In this document: positions 6,460 through 13,811 of the stretch, piece by piece
How positions within the stretch are numbered: the first letter of the stretch is position 1
Layout of the letters: each line of letters begins with the position of its first letter
Assembly (NCBI GenBank): GCA_910578715.1
Contig: CAJTRL010000029.1
Span: 1 to 42,430, forward strand
Length of the DNA stretch: 42,430 nucleotides
Source: an uncultured Lachnospiraceae bacterium
GTDB lineage: Bacteria; Bacillota; Clostridia; Lachnospirales; Lachnospiraceae
Reading direction: 5' to 3'
Made by a program: the position numbers and the translations under genes
Notes under the pieces: model-generated
What the model saw: the letters and a program-made list of their open reading frames with translations, nothing else
Databases searched by the model: none
What the model was told of the DNA's origin: nothing

Positions 6460-8151
6460 ATGAAAACAACCGCGACCAATAAAACATCCAAAACATATTC
6501 CGCTGTTCCGGACGGCATTTCGGCACTGCCAAAAGACAGGCGCTTTCTAAAGTATACCTTCGGCCTGGGGTTTTTGCTCGCCCTGTCGTTTGTTCTCGGC
6601 AGTATGCTGACAAACGAACACCGTACATGCCGCAGCCTCGTGGAACTGGTGCAGATGCTGGCAATACTTGCCGTTATGACATTCATGTCATCTATTGTGA
6701 CCGGGCTGTGCTTTATGCTTCTGACGGCGCTGCGCGGCGGGCATATAAAAAGCAGATTCGGGCAGAAAGAATATGACAGCCGGTTTTTATTTGCTTTTTA
6801 TACGGTGGTTATTCTGCTGTGCTGGCTTCCCGTATTTCTTGCATATTATCCAACCGTATTTGCATATGATGCGGAAGGGCAGCTTTATCAGGTCATGGCA
6901 AATGATTACAGCACCCATCACCCATTGATACATACACTATTTTTAGGAGCCTTTTTCAGACTGGGGGAAAAACTGCCCGGTTCTTATTCGTCGGGGATGG
7001 CGCTGCATTCCATTGTACAGATGTTTTTCATGGCGCTGATTTTAGGATATGCGCTGACTGTTTTATATCGTGAAAGAACCTCGTGGATAATGCGCATTGT
7101 ACTGCTTCTTTTTTATGCGTTGTTTCCTGTCAATTCCATTCTGGCAGTCAGTACGACAAAAGATGTGCTTTTTTCCGGGCTGGTATTGCTTTACATTGTA
7201 ATGCTGGACCGGTGGTATAACGGGAAAATGGAAAAAACAAAAGGATTCGGGGCAGGCTTTGTACTGCTTTCCGCTTTGATGCTGCTGTTTCGCAACAATG
7301 CGGTCTATGCCTGGCTGGTCTGTCAGCCGATTCTGCTCTTTTCTGCCCGAAAGAAGGGCGTGCTAAAGCGCTATGCTCTTATTGCGGCGGCAACGCTTTT
7401 TCTTTTCGCACTTGGAAGCATGGGGCTGAAAACAGCGGTTTCCGCACAGAGCGGAAGCCCAAGAGAAATGCTCAGCGTGCCGCTGCAGCAGATGGCCAGA
7501 ACGCGGGTCATGCACGAGGCGGAAATCGACGACGCCATGCGGCAGAGGCTGGACGCCTATCTGCCTTCGGAGTGGGTGTTTGCCGCCTACAATCCATATC
7601 TGGCCGACCCGGTCAAAAACCGCGCGGTGATTCATGATGACCCGGCGGGACTGATAAAAACATGGGCACAGCTTGGTATACAGTTTCCGCTGACGTATGT
7701 GGACGCTTTTCTGGATAATTCCATCGGCTACTGGTATCTGGCGGATAAAACGCATTCGACCATATATGGCGTTGGCATGGAGAGCGGTTTTGGATATCTT
7801 TCCACGGATAACCGGACAATGCCCGCCGGATATGAAATCATAGAGCACAGCTATCTCCCGAAGATGCGTCTTTTTATGGAGCGGCTCATCTCGGATAACG
7901 AGTATCAGAAAATTCCGGTTCTGTCCGTTATTTTTGCGCCGGCCTTTTATTGGTGGATGCTGTGCCTGTATATCGCTTTTTTCCTGTACAGAAAAGAGTA
8001 CGGAATGCTGATGCCGGCGCTTTTTCTGGCAGCGTATTACTTGACCTTGTTACTGTCCCCGACGGTTCTGATACGCTATATGTACCCGTTTGTGATAAGC
8101 AGCCCCATGATGTTGTGTATGGTGGGCAGAGAACGACAAAATACAACATGA
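6460..8151 (+). CDS. Large polytopic membrane protein, DUF6020-like (GT-C-type fold suspected)
   Basis: A 563-residue protein with a short cytoplasmic N-terminus (1-30), about 12 hydrophobic segments and an extracytoplasmic block (roughly 330-480) rich in polar residues. The early region YYPTVFAYDAEGQLYQ followed by STHHPLIHTLFLGAFF and the later LLFRNNAVYA are features I associate with DUF6020 membrane proteins, which resemble lipid-linked sugar transferases of the GT-C class. The substrate is unknown. There is no Shine-Dalgarno sequence before the ATG; the extended -10 element lies so close that translation from a leaderless transcript is predicted. It is monocistronic by appearance. Confidence 0.7.
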   Translation: MKTTATNKTSKTYSAVPDGISALPKDRRFLKYTFGLGFLLALSFVLGSMLTNEHRTCRSLVELVQMLAILAVMTFMSSIVTGLCFMLLTALRGGHIKSRFGQKEYDSRFLFAFYTVVILLCWLPVFLAYYPTVFAYDAEGQLYQVMANDYSTHHPLIHTLFLGAFFRLGEKLPGSYSSGMALHSIVQMFFMALILGYALTVLYRERTSWIMRIVLLLFYALFPVNSILAVSTTKDVLFSGLVLLYIVMLDRWYNGKMEKTKGFGAGFVLLSALMLLFRNNAVYAWLVCQPILLFSARKKGVLKRYALIAAATLFLFALGSMGLKTAVSAQSGSPREMLSVPLQQMARTRVMHEAEIDDAMRQRLDAYLPSEWVFAAYNPYLADPVKNRAVIHDDPAGLIKTWAQLGIQFPLTYVDAFLDNSIGYWYLADKTHSTIYGVGMESGFGYLSTDNRTMPAGYEIIEHSYLPKMRLFMERLISDNEYQKIPVLSVIFAPAFYWWMLCLYIAFFLYRKEYGMLMPALFLAAYYLTLLLSPTVLIRYMYPFVISSPMMLCMVGRERQNTT

Positions 8152-8197
8152 AAAATAGACAATAAAAATTAAAATTTAATAAAAAAATTGTGAAATA

Positions 8198-8226
8198 TAT
8201 ACATTTTTCGAGAAATGTGATACACT
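8198..8226 (+). promoter_or_regulatory. Promoter for the alarmone synthetase gene
   Basis: TATACA (8198-8203), 17-bp spacer, TGaTACACT (-10 at 8221-8226, extended). It lies in a very AT-rich 140-bp gap. Confidence 0.5.
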
Positions 8227-8294
8227 AGACATACAAAAGAAAACAGGCGGTATCGATGCAGTAAAATTGTGTAAAAGGAGCATAAAAACTGAAT

Positions 8295-8927
8295 ATGGAC
8301 GTTAGTACAGATAGAAATGATATAGACAGTTGGAAAGAAGTGACCCTGATTTACAATTCGGCATTAAAACAGATTTCAACGAAACTGGAAATACTGAACG
8401 ATGAATTTCAGCATGTACACAGATACAACCCGATAGAACATATTAAATCTCGTATTAAAACGCCGGAAAGTATAGTTAAAAAACTGAAAAAACACGGATA
8501 TGAATCCACAATCGGCAACATGGTGCGGTACGTCAATGACATTGCGGGCATTCGCGTTATCTGCTCCTTTACCTCCGATATTTATCAGATTGCGGAAATG
8601 ATAAGCAACCAGAGTGACATCAATGTCATTTCTGTAAAAGATTATATCGTGAATCCGAAGCCGAGCGGCTACAAAAGTTACCATATGCTGGTGACGGTTC
8701 CCGTTTATCTGTCAGACCGCATCGAGCAGACGAAGGTCGAAATACAGATTCGGACCGTAGCGATGGATTTCTGGGCCAGCCTTGAGCACAAAATACATTA
8801 TAAGTTTGAGGGCAATGCGCCGGACAGCATCAGGGACCAGCTGGTGGAATGTTCGAGAATCGTATCGGATTTGGACGCCAGAATGCTGAGCCTGAATAAA
8901 GAGATACAGCAGTTGGGAGAGGGATAG
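8295..8927 (+). CDS. relQ: Small alarmone synthetase, RelQ/YjbM-type GTP pyrophosphokinase
   Basis: A 210-residue single-domain RelA/SpoT synthetase that transfers pyrophosphate from ATP to GDP or GTP to make (p)ppGpp. The synthetase core is visible: IKSRIKTPESIVKKLKKHGY, the DIAGIRVICSF strand, KPSGYKSYHMLV (GTP-binding G-loop region) and VEIQIRTVAMDFWASLEHKIHYK. No HD hydrolase, TGS or ACT domain is present, as expected for the short class. The ATG at 8295 is 14 bases from AAAGGAG, which is long. A CTG two codons upstream (8289) would have the ideal eight-base spacing and add only two residues, so the true start may be CTG. Confidence 0.88.
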   Translation: MDVSTDRNDIDSWKEVTLIYNSALKQISTKLEILNDEFQHVHRYNPIEHIKSRIKTPESIVKKLKKHGYESTIGNMVRYVNDIAGIRVICSFTSDIYQIAEMISNQSDINVISVKDYIVNPKPSGYKSYHMLVTVPVYLSDRIEQTKVEIQIRTVAMDFWASLEHKIHYKFEGNAPDSIRDQLVECSRIVSDLDARMLSLNKEIQQLGEG

Positions 8928-8947
8928 AAATGCTATCTCTCTTTTTT
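8917..8947 (+). terminator. Terminator overlapping the relQ stop codon
   Basis: GAGAGGGATAG-aaatg-CTATCTCTC followed by six T. The left arm includes the last codons and TAG of the gene. Confidence 0.75.
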
Positions 8948-8972
8948 GCCTTAATTCCCATAAATGAGGAGT

Positions 8973-8999
8973 GCCCAGGCGTCTTGCGACACCCGGGCT
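8973..8999. repeat. Imperfect hairpin after relQ
   Basis: GCCCAGGCGTC and GACACCCGGGC pair at 9 of 11 positions around a TTGC loop. No U-run follows. Confidence 0.45.
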
Positions 9000-9300
9000 A
9001 TTATGAAAAAATTTATCTATGTGTTTGTCATTTATTAGGATAATTTTATTATAGACAGAAATTGTGAATAAATTATGAACATGATATGAAGTTATCGTTA
9101 ATTCTTATAAAAAACGGAAAGAGCGGCGGAAGAAAATATAAAAAATGCACAAAAAAGAGTATAGAAAACTTCAAATATCAGCGGACATAGGTATAAGCCT
9201 GAAAAGGAGGATGTGCGGTTAGTACATTTATTTCCAAAAGGCTTTGTCTGCCGGAAAGAACATATAGAAGTAATAAAAAACACAAGGGAGATGTCCCACG
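9000..9300. other. AT-rich gene-free stretch before the phosphatase gene
   Basis: About 300 bp of AT-rich sequence. A 25-residue frame (9145-9222) and a GTG frame beginning at 9213 just after AAAAGGAGG can be read, but neither has a properly spaced ribosome site and neither resembles a known protein. It is probably leader and promoter sequence; no single promoter stands out. Confidence 0.4.
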
Positions 9301-9837
9301 ATGAATGTAATGATAATCAGACATGGAAAAGTGGATTTTCAGTGGAGGAGCCGGAGTACGTCGGAGCAGTTCGACAGGGACTGTATGGCGTATGATAAGG
9401 CAGAAATAACTTCTTTTTCTGCCCGGATTCCTGGAAATAAATCTGCAAAAATCTATATCAGCAGTCTGCCAAGAAGCAGGGATACTGCGATTCAGATATT
9501 TGGAAAGAAAAATTTTACTGCCACAAAGCTGCTGGATGAGGTGCCGCTGCGTTCAAGCATTGTGTCGAAAATAAAACTGCCGCTGCTGTTTTGGAATCTG
9601 TCGGGGCGGCTGCAATGGTTTTTTAATCATCCGCGTCAGCCGGAAGGAAGAAAAAATACCGTTTCCCGTGCGGAACGGTTTGTGGAGATGCTGTTACAGA
9701 AGAAGGAGGACTGTTTTGTTATTACACATGGTTTTTTTATGCACATTCTCATTGTCTGCCTGAAGAAAAAAGGATTTTGTATAAATCATAAAAAATTAAA
9801 ATATGCCAACGGCGAATATATTACAGCCAGGCGGTAA
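9301..9837 (+). CDS. Histidine phosphatase superfamily protein
   Basis: A 178-residue phosphoglycerate-mutase-like phosphatase. The family signature RHGK (residues 7-10, with phospho-acceptor His8) opens the protein, SSLPRSRDTA supplies the conserved Arg of the phosphate pocket, and ITHGFF near the C-terminus supplies the second catalytic His. It is shorter than metabolic phosphoglycerate mutases and lacks their insertions, so a small-molecule or protein phosphatase is more likely than a glycolytic enzyme; the substrate cannot be read from the sequence. GGGAG precedes the start by about ten bases. A terminator follows directly, suggesting a single-gene unit. Confidence 0.78.
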   Translation: MNVMIIRHGKVDFQWRSRSTSEQFDRDCMAYDKAEITSFSARIPGNKSAKIYISSLPRSRDTAIQIFGKKNFTATKLLDEVPLRSSIVSKIKLPLLFWNLSGRLQWFFNHPRQPEGRKNTVSRAERFVEMLLQKKEDCFVITHGFFMHILIVCLKKKGFCINHKKLKYANGEYITARR

Positions 9838-9845
9838 TCCTCAGT

Positions 9846-9865
9846 CTGCCGGAGGCGGTTTTTTT
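9846..9865 (+). terminator. Terminator of the histidine phosphatase gene
   Basis: CTGCC-gga-GGCGG stem and seven T, nine bases after the stop codon. Confidence 0.6.
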
Positions 9866-9901
9866 CGTAGACGCACTTTTTCCGTAGAAGCAGATACCCG
9901 A

Positions 9902-9930
9902 TTGCGGTTGCGTCCCTTTCGTGGTATAAT
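9902..9930 (+). promoter_or_regulatory. Promoter for the coiled-coil gene
   Basis: TTGCGG, 17-bp spacer, TGg plus a perfect TATAAT (9925-9930), 56 bp before the start at 9987. Confidence 0.6.
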
Positions 9931-9986
9931 TGCCATAATTATTGCAATCAGCAGATACTGTCGAAAGAGAAAGGGGCCGGGAAAGA

Positions 9987-10841
9987 ATGGATACTTTTAT
10001 GGATAAATTTGCGCAGAAGAAAAAAGCACAGGGGATGATTGATGCGAATGCCGCCGCGGACGCAGCGAAAATGGAGAAACTAAAAAATCAGGTAAACGAG
10101 TATGAGCATCTGTTACAGGAGATGCGCAAAGTTAATTTAAGAACAGCGGAAAATGTAGACAAGATGCGCAAGGCGATACAGACCGGCGTCGAAAAGCTGG
10201 AAGCGTTTCAGACGGAGAATGCGGAACAGGCCGAAAGGGATAAAGCGCTGCTGGAAATAAAGAGGCAGATGGAAGAAGCGCTCGCCGCGTTAAAAGAACA
10301 ACAGGAAACGTTAGCCGGAGAAATGAAAGCACATCAGGAAGCGTTAGCCGGAGAAATGAAAGCGCAGCAGTCCGCGTTGAATGGAGAATTGAAAAAACAG
10401 CAGGAAACGTTAGACGAAGAACTGAAAAAGCAGCAGGCCATGTTTGCCGGAGAAATAAAAAAGCAGCAGGAAGCGTTAGCCGGAGAAATGAAAAAACAAC
10501 AGGAAACGCTTGCCGGCGTAGCGAAAGAACAGCAGTCCGCGTTTTCCGAAGAGCTGAAAAAGCAGCCGGAAATCATTTCGGAAGAAATGAAGAAACAGCT
10601 GGAAGAGGCGTTCCGCCAGTCGGAAGAATCCTTCCATAAGGAGAGCGTTAAAGTTTACCGCAATGTACAGGCGGCCATGACGGAGGAGCTGGGAAAGCAG
10701 ACGGAAACGCTGACGGCGGCACAGAAAGAATCCGGGAAAAAACAAAAAGCCGTTCTGCCGCTTACGATTGCCGTCCTTCTATTGCTTCTTGCGGATATTG
10801 CGATACATGTGCTGCAGCTGTTCAATTTTAAACCTTTTTAA
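9987..10841 (+). CDS. Tail-anchored protein with eleven-residue (hendecad) coiled-coil repeats
   Basis: A 284-residue protein with no enzyme motif. Residues 30-100 are a charged helical region. Residues 105-203 are nine consecutive 11-residue units of the form QQETLAGEMKK, an uninterrupted hendecad pattern expected to give a slightly right-handed, long coiled coil. Residues 255-278 are one strongly hydrophobic segment (AVLPLTIAVLLLLLADIAIHV), followed by only a few residues, so the protein is probably anchored by its C-terminus with the coil in the cytoplasm. The ATG at 9987 was preferred to 9942 because GAAAGGGG and GGGAAAG lie just upstream. I recognise no characterised homologue; a scaffolding or stress role would be speculation. 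Confidence 0.75.
   Translation: MDTFMDKFAQKKKAQGMIDANAAADAAKMEKLKNQVNEYEHLLQEMRKVNLRTAENVDKMRKAIQTGVEKLEAFQTENAEQAERDKALLEIKRQMEEALAALKEQQETLAGEMKAHQEALAGEMKAQQSALNGELKKQQETLDEELKKQQAMFAGEIKKQQEALAGEMKKQQETLAGVAKEQQSAFSEELKKQPEIISEEMKKQLEEAFRQSEESFHKESVKVYRNVQAAMTEELGKQTETLTAAQKESGKKQKAVLPLTIAVLLLLLADIAIHVLQLFNFKPF
10299..10595 (+). repeat. 33-bp coding tandem repeat, nine copies
   Basis: Nine successive 33-bp units encode the 11-residue hendecads. Units differ by point changes, especially at positions 6-9, and units 1, 2 and 6 are the most alike, which suggests growth by local duplication. Confidence 0.9.
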
Positions 10842-10868
10842 TTTAATTGGAAAAAGAGGGCTTTTCAA

Positions 10869-11435
10869 ATGGGAAAACAGAATTTTAAACCGGGAAATAT
10901 GCTCTATCCGCTTCCGGCCGTGCTGGTCAGCGTGGCGGATAAAAAAGGGAACAGCAATCTTCTGACGGTTGCCTGGACGGGAACTGTCTGTTCCGACCCG
11001 CCAATGGTATCGATTTCCGTCCGCCCGGAACGGTATTCCTATCATATGATAGAGGAAACACAGGAATTTGTTATCAATCTGACTACCGAGGAACTCGCTT
11101 TTGCGACCGATTTCTGCGGCGTAAAAAGCGGGAAGGATGTGGATAAATGGAAAGAGAGCGGGCTCCATCAGATACCTGGCGAAAAGGTAGCTGTGCCGAT
11201 GGTGGAGGAGAGCCCCGTCAACCTGGAATGCAGAGTCGTTGAGAAAAAGGAGCTCGGCTCCCATCACATGTTCCTTGCGGAAGTGGTGGCGGTTCATGTG
11301 GATGAGCAGTACATGGATGAAACGGGCAGATTTCATTTAAACGATGCAAAGCCGCTTGTTTATTCTCATGGCAGATATCTTTCTACCGGAGAAGAAATCG
11401 GCTTTTTCGGGTACAGCGTCCAGCGTAAAAAGTGA
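10869..11435 (+). CDS. Flavin reductase family protein (FMN-binding split barrel)
   Basis: A 188-residue protein of the flavin reductase-like/split-barrel family, expected to bind FMN and use NAD(P)H or ferredoxin-type partners. Family features visible are PLPAVLVSVADKKGNSNLLTVAWTG near the N-terminus, PPMVSISVRPERYSYHMIEET, and the later ATDFCGVKSGKDVDKW segment. The protein partner or substrate cannot be deduced. AGAGGG stands eight bases before the ATG. It begins 27 bp after the coiled-coil gene without an intervening terminator, so the two may be cotranscribed, and its terminator lies inside the 3' end of the convergent polymerase gene. Confidence 0.82.
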   Translation: MGKQNFKPGNMLYPLPAVLVSVADKKGNSNLLTVAWTGTVCSDPPMVSISVRPERYSYHMIEETQEFVINLTTEELAFATDFCGVKSGKDVDKWKESGLHQIPGEKVAVPMVEESPVNLECRVVEKKELGSHHMFLAEVVAVHVDEQYMDETGRFHLNDAKPLVYSHGRYLSTGEEIGFFGYSVQRKK

Positions 11436-11455
11436 AAATGACAGGAAAAAACGGA

Positions 11456-12688
11456 TTAGGATTTGGGACGGAGCAGACTGCCGCGCACAATGGCGTCTGC
11501 TCCGTATTTTTGGCGGATAGAATCCAGCGCCTCTTCGAGCCGGGCTTCTTTGGCGGCCGACAGATGGGGGACGGAACCACCGCCTGTTTCCTGAGCCGTG
11601 GGAAGGTCGAACAGACTGAGCTGTACGGGTTCCTGGGCGGAGACGAGTTTGGAAGAACGGACGCCGAGCAGTCGTATCGGCGTGCCGTTCCAGAGTTCGT
11701 CAAAGAGCGCGCAGGCGGTCCGGTAAATGGTGTCGCTGCCGGAAGTGGGGCCGGGCAGGGCAGTCTGGTGCGACGCTTTCCGGAAGGTATTATATTTGAT
11801 TTCAACGCTGAGCATTTCGGCGTTCTGCTTTGCGCTGCGGAGTCTGTGGGCAACGGACTCGGACAGCATGAGAAGGACGCGGTATGCTTCTTCTTTTGTC
11901 ATGGCGTCTTTGGAAAGCGTGGTGGAATTGCCGATGCCTTTTGCTTCGGCCTGTTCCGTCTCCACCACGGATTCATCGATGCCGTTGGCATATTCCCATA
12001 ACGTTCTGCCGTGGCTTTTTAAGTGTGCCGTCAGAATCGACACATCGCTTTTTGCCAGGTCGCCTATGGTGATGATTTCCAGTTTATGAAGCGTTTCCAC
12101 GCTGGAATGTCCGCACAAAAATAAAGAGGAAACCGGGAGGGGCCACATCTTTTCCTGAATTTCATAAGAATAAAGCGTATGCGTTAAATCCGGTTTTTTG
12201 AAATCGGAGGCCATTTTCGCCAGTACTTTACGGTCGGAAATGCCGATATTGACCGTAAATCCGAGTCGTTCCCGTATCTGGGCCCGGATGTGTCCGGCGG
12301 CGGCTTCCGGGGAAGGAAAACGCGTTTTTATGGGCGTATAGTCCATATAGCATTCGTCGATGCTGACCTGTTCCAGGTCCGGACAGATATCGGAAAGGAG
12401 CCGCATCAGCTCGGCGCTTCTTTTGTCATACAGTCTGTGGTCCGGCGGCTCCACCCGCAGTCCCGGACATTTGCGCAGGGCGTTTACGATGGGCTCGCCC
12501 GTCACGATGCCGAAGGATTTGGCCGGAATGGATTTGGCAAGCACGACGCCGTGCCGTTTCGCCATATCTCCGCCGATGATGGCGGGAATCGTGCGAAGGT
12601 CAATATCACAGCCATGCTGCAGCCTGTCGAGCGCGCTCCAGCTTAAATATGCGGAATTAACGTCGATATGGAAGATAATCTGTTCCAT
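11456..12688 (-). CDS. dinB: Y-family DNA polymerase IV
   Basis: A 410-residue translesion polymerase. The catalytic carboxylates are D9 in HIDVNSAY and D111/E112 in SIDECYMD; the fingers motif with LAKSIPAKSFGI and the ISDRKVLAKMASDFKKP thumb region are intact. QLSLFD at 356-361 matches the beta-clamp-binding consensus and sits in the expected place near the C-terminus. GGGAGG lies about ten bases before the start. It is transcribed away from the pst operon. No obvious LexA-type SOS box was seen in the promoter. Its 3' end doubles as the terminator of the flavin reductase gene on the other strand. Confidence 0.93.
   Translation of the reverse strand: MEQIIFHIDVNSAYLSWSALDRLQHGCDIDLRTIPAIIGGDMAKRHGVVLAKSIPAKSFGIVTGEPIVNALRKCPGLRVEPPDHRLYDKRSAELMRLLSDICPDLEQVSIDECYMDYTPIKTRFPSPEAAAGHIRAQIRERLGFTVNIGISDRKVLAKMASDFKKPDLTHTLYSYEIQEKMWPLPVSSLFLCGHSSVETLHKLEIITIGDLAKSDVSILTAHLKSHGRTLWEYANGIDESVVETEQAEAKGIGNSTTLSKDAMTKEEAYRVLLMLSESVAHRLRSAKQNAEMLSVEIKYNTFRKASHQTALPGPTSGSDTIYRTACALFDELWNGTPIRLLGVRSSKLVSAQEPVQLSLFDLPTAQETGGGSVPHLSAAKEARLEEALDSIRQKYGADAIVRGSLLRPKS
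11468..11511 (+). terminator. Plus-strand terminator embedded in the dinB coding region
   Basis: An 11-bp perfect inverted repeat (ACGGAGCAGAC / GTCTGCTCCGT, 16-nt loop) followed by a short T-run. It serves the flavin reductase gene that ends at 11435. Confidence 0.65.
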
Positions 12689-12725
12689 TCTGCGGGGGCC
12701 TCCCTTGTCGCTTGATACTATCGTT

Positions 12726-12753
12726 ATTCTATCATAAATCCGCTTTAAATCAA
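12726..12753 (-). promoter_or_regulatory. Promoter for dinB
   Basis: Minus strand: TTGATT, 16-bp spacer, TGaTAGAAT (extended -10), about 38 bp before the start. Confidence 0.5.
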
Positions 12754-12774
12754 ATAGCCTGAAGCACTCTAAAT

Positions 12775-12791
12775 TTTACACCGATTTTACA
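12775..12791 (+). promoter_or_regulatory. Candidate Pho box
   Basis: Two TTTACA direct repeats separated by exactly 5 bp, 11 bp apart, just upstream of the pstS -35. This matches the spaced TT(A/T)ACA repeats bound by PhoP in Gram-positives, and the phoP gene is in the same cluster. Confidence 0.5.
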
Positions 12792-12808
12792 ATGCCGCGA
12801 TATTGGAT

Positions 12809-12836
12809 TTGACATTTCTCCGGTATGCTGTATCTG
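12809..12836 (+). promoter_or_regulatory. Promoter for the pst-pho operon
   Basis: Perfect TTGACA (12809-12814), 16-bp spacer, weak TATCTG (12831-12836). A strong -35 with a poor -10 fits an activator-dependent promoter. Confidence 0.5.
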
Positions 12837-12873
12837 TAAAGAAAGTGTGAGAACGCAGAGGAGGACGTGAAAA

Positions 12874-13758
12874 ATGAAAAAATACCTGGCGATTACCCTG
12901 GCGGGTATTCTGACTCTGTCTGTATTGACAGGGTGCGGTAACAGCGGCGGAAACGGCACAGGGCAGTTTGACACAGCGAGAGAAATCAATATGCTAACCC
13001 GTGAGGACGGTTCGGGTACACGGGGGGCGTTTGTAGAACTGTTTGGCATCGAGCAGAAAAATGAAGCGGGAGAAAAAGTTGACTATACGACGGAGACGGC
13101 TGTCGTTACAAATTCCACTTCCGTTATGATGACTACCGTTGCCGGAGATTTATATTCCATCGGCTACATATCCCTCGGTTCCATGAACGAGACTGTAAAA
13201 GCAGTTCAGATTGACGGAGTGGATGCGTCCGTCGAAAATATTAAAAACGGTACATATAAAGCTGCCCGTCCCTTTATCATCGCCACAAAAGATGGTCTAA
13301 GCAGCGCCGCGCAGGATTTTATTGACTTTATTATGAGCGCGGACGGCCAGGCGGTCATTGAAGAGAACGGATATATTCCTGTGTCCGGCGCGGCGCCTTA
13401 CGGCGGAAAAATGGATGAGGGAAAAATCACCGTGGCGGGTTCCAGTTCTGTCACTCCGGTTATGGAAAAATTAAAGGAGGCCTATCTTGAGAAGAATCCG
13501 GGCGTGACGATTGAGGTACAGCAGAGCGACTCTTCTACGGGTATGGCTGACACCATAGACGGAACCTGCGACATCGGTATGTCTTCCCGCAGTCTGAAAA
13601 GCTCCGAGAGCGAAAAAGGACTGACAGATATGACAATCGCAATGGACGGTATCGTGGTGATTGTAAATCCGGACTGCCCGGTAAGCAATCTTACAAGCGA
13701 ACAGGTGAAAGAGATTTTCATGGGAAATGTCTCTGACTGGAGCGTCATACTACAGTGA
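12874..13758 (+). CDS. pstS: Phosphate-binding lipoprotein PstS, with halves in permuted order
   Basis: A 294-residue lipoprotein (signal peptide 1-20, lipobox LTGC with Cys21) that captures phosphate for the PstCAB importer. The order of the two halves is unusual. Residues about 37-170 (TREDGSGTRGAFVELFG ... GYISLGS ... GYIPV) correspond to the second half of ordinary PstS, and residues about 182-294 (ITVAGSSSVTPVMEKL ... DIGMSSRSLK ... MDGIVVIVN ... IFMGNVSDW) to the first half. This is a circular permutation at the usual W / REDGSGTR junction. The phosphate ligands GSSSV and GSGTR are both kept, so function is likely. GAGGAGG precedes the start. Confidence 0.88.
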   Translation: MKKYLAITLAGILTLSVLTGCGNSGGNGTGQFDTAREINMLTREDGSGTRGAFVELFGIEQKNEAGEKVDYTTETAVVTNSTSVMMTTVAGDLYSIGYISLGSMNETVKAVQIDGVDASVENIKNGTYKAARPFIIATKDGLSSAAQDFIDFIMSADGQAVIEENGYIPVSGAAPYGGKMDEGKITVAGSSSVTPVMEKLKEAYLEKNPGVTIEVQQSDSSTGMADTIDGTCDIGMSSRSLKSSESEKGLTDMTIAMDGIVVIVNPDCPVSNLTSEQVKEIFMGNVSDWSVILQ

Positions 13759-13811
13759 TTTTTTACGGGGCCGCGGATGAGGCCGCAGCCTCTTTTCCAT
13801 AAGGAGCGATT

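Noticed and set aside
9213..9395. Small GTG-started frame after AAAAGGAGG, overlapping the phosphatase gene
   Set aside because: The start is only two bases from the ribosome-like site and the frame overlaps the phosphatase start by 95 bp; no family resemblance.
10334..10576. Cys/Phe-rich antisense frame opposite the hendecad repeats
   Set aside because: It is the reverse reading of the 33-bp repeats, with no ribosome site or plausible product.
12698..12873. SOS (LexA) box before dinB
   Set aside because: No CGAAC(N4)GTTCG-like sequence was found in the intergenic region.
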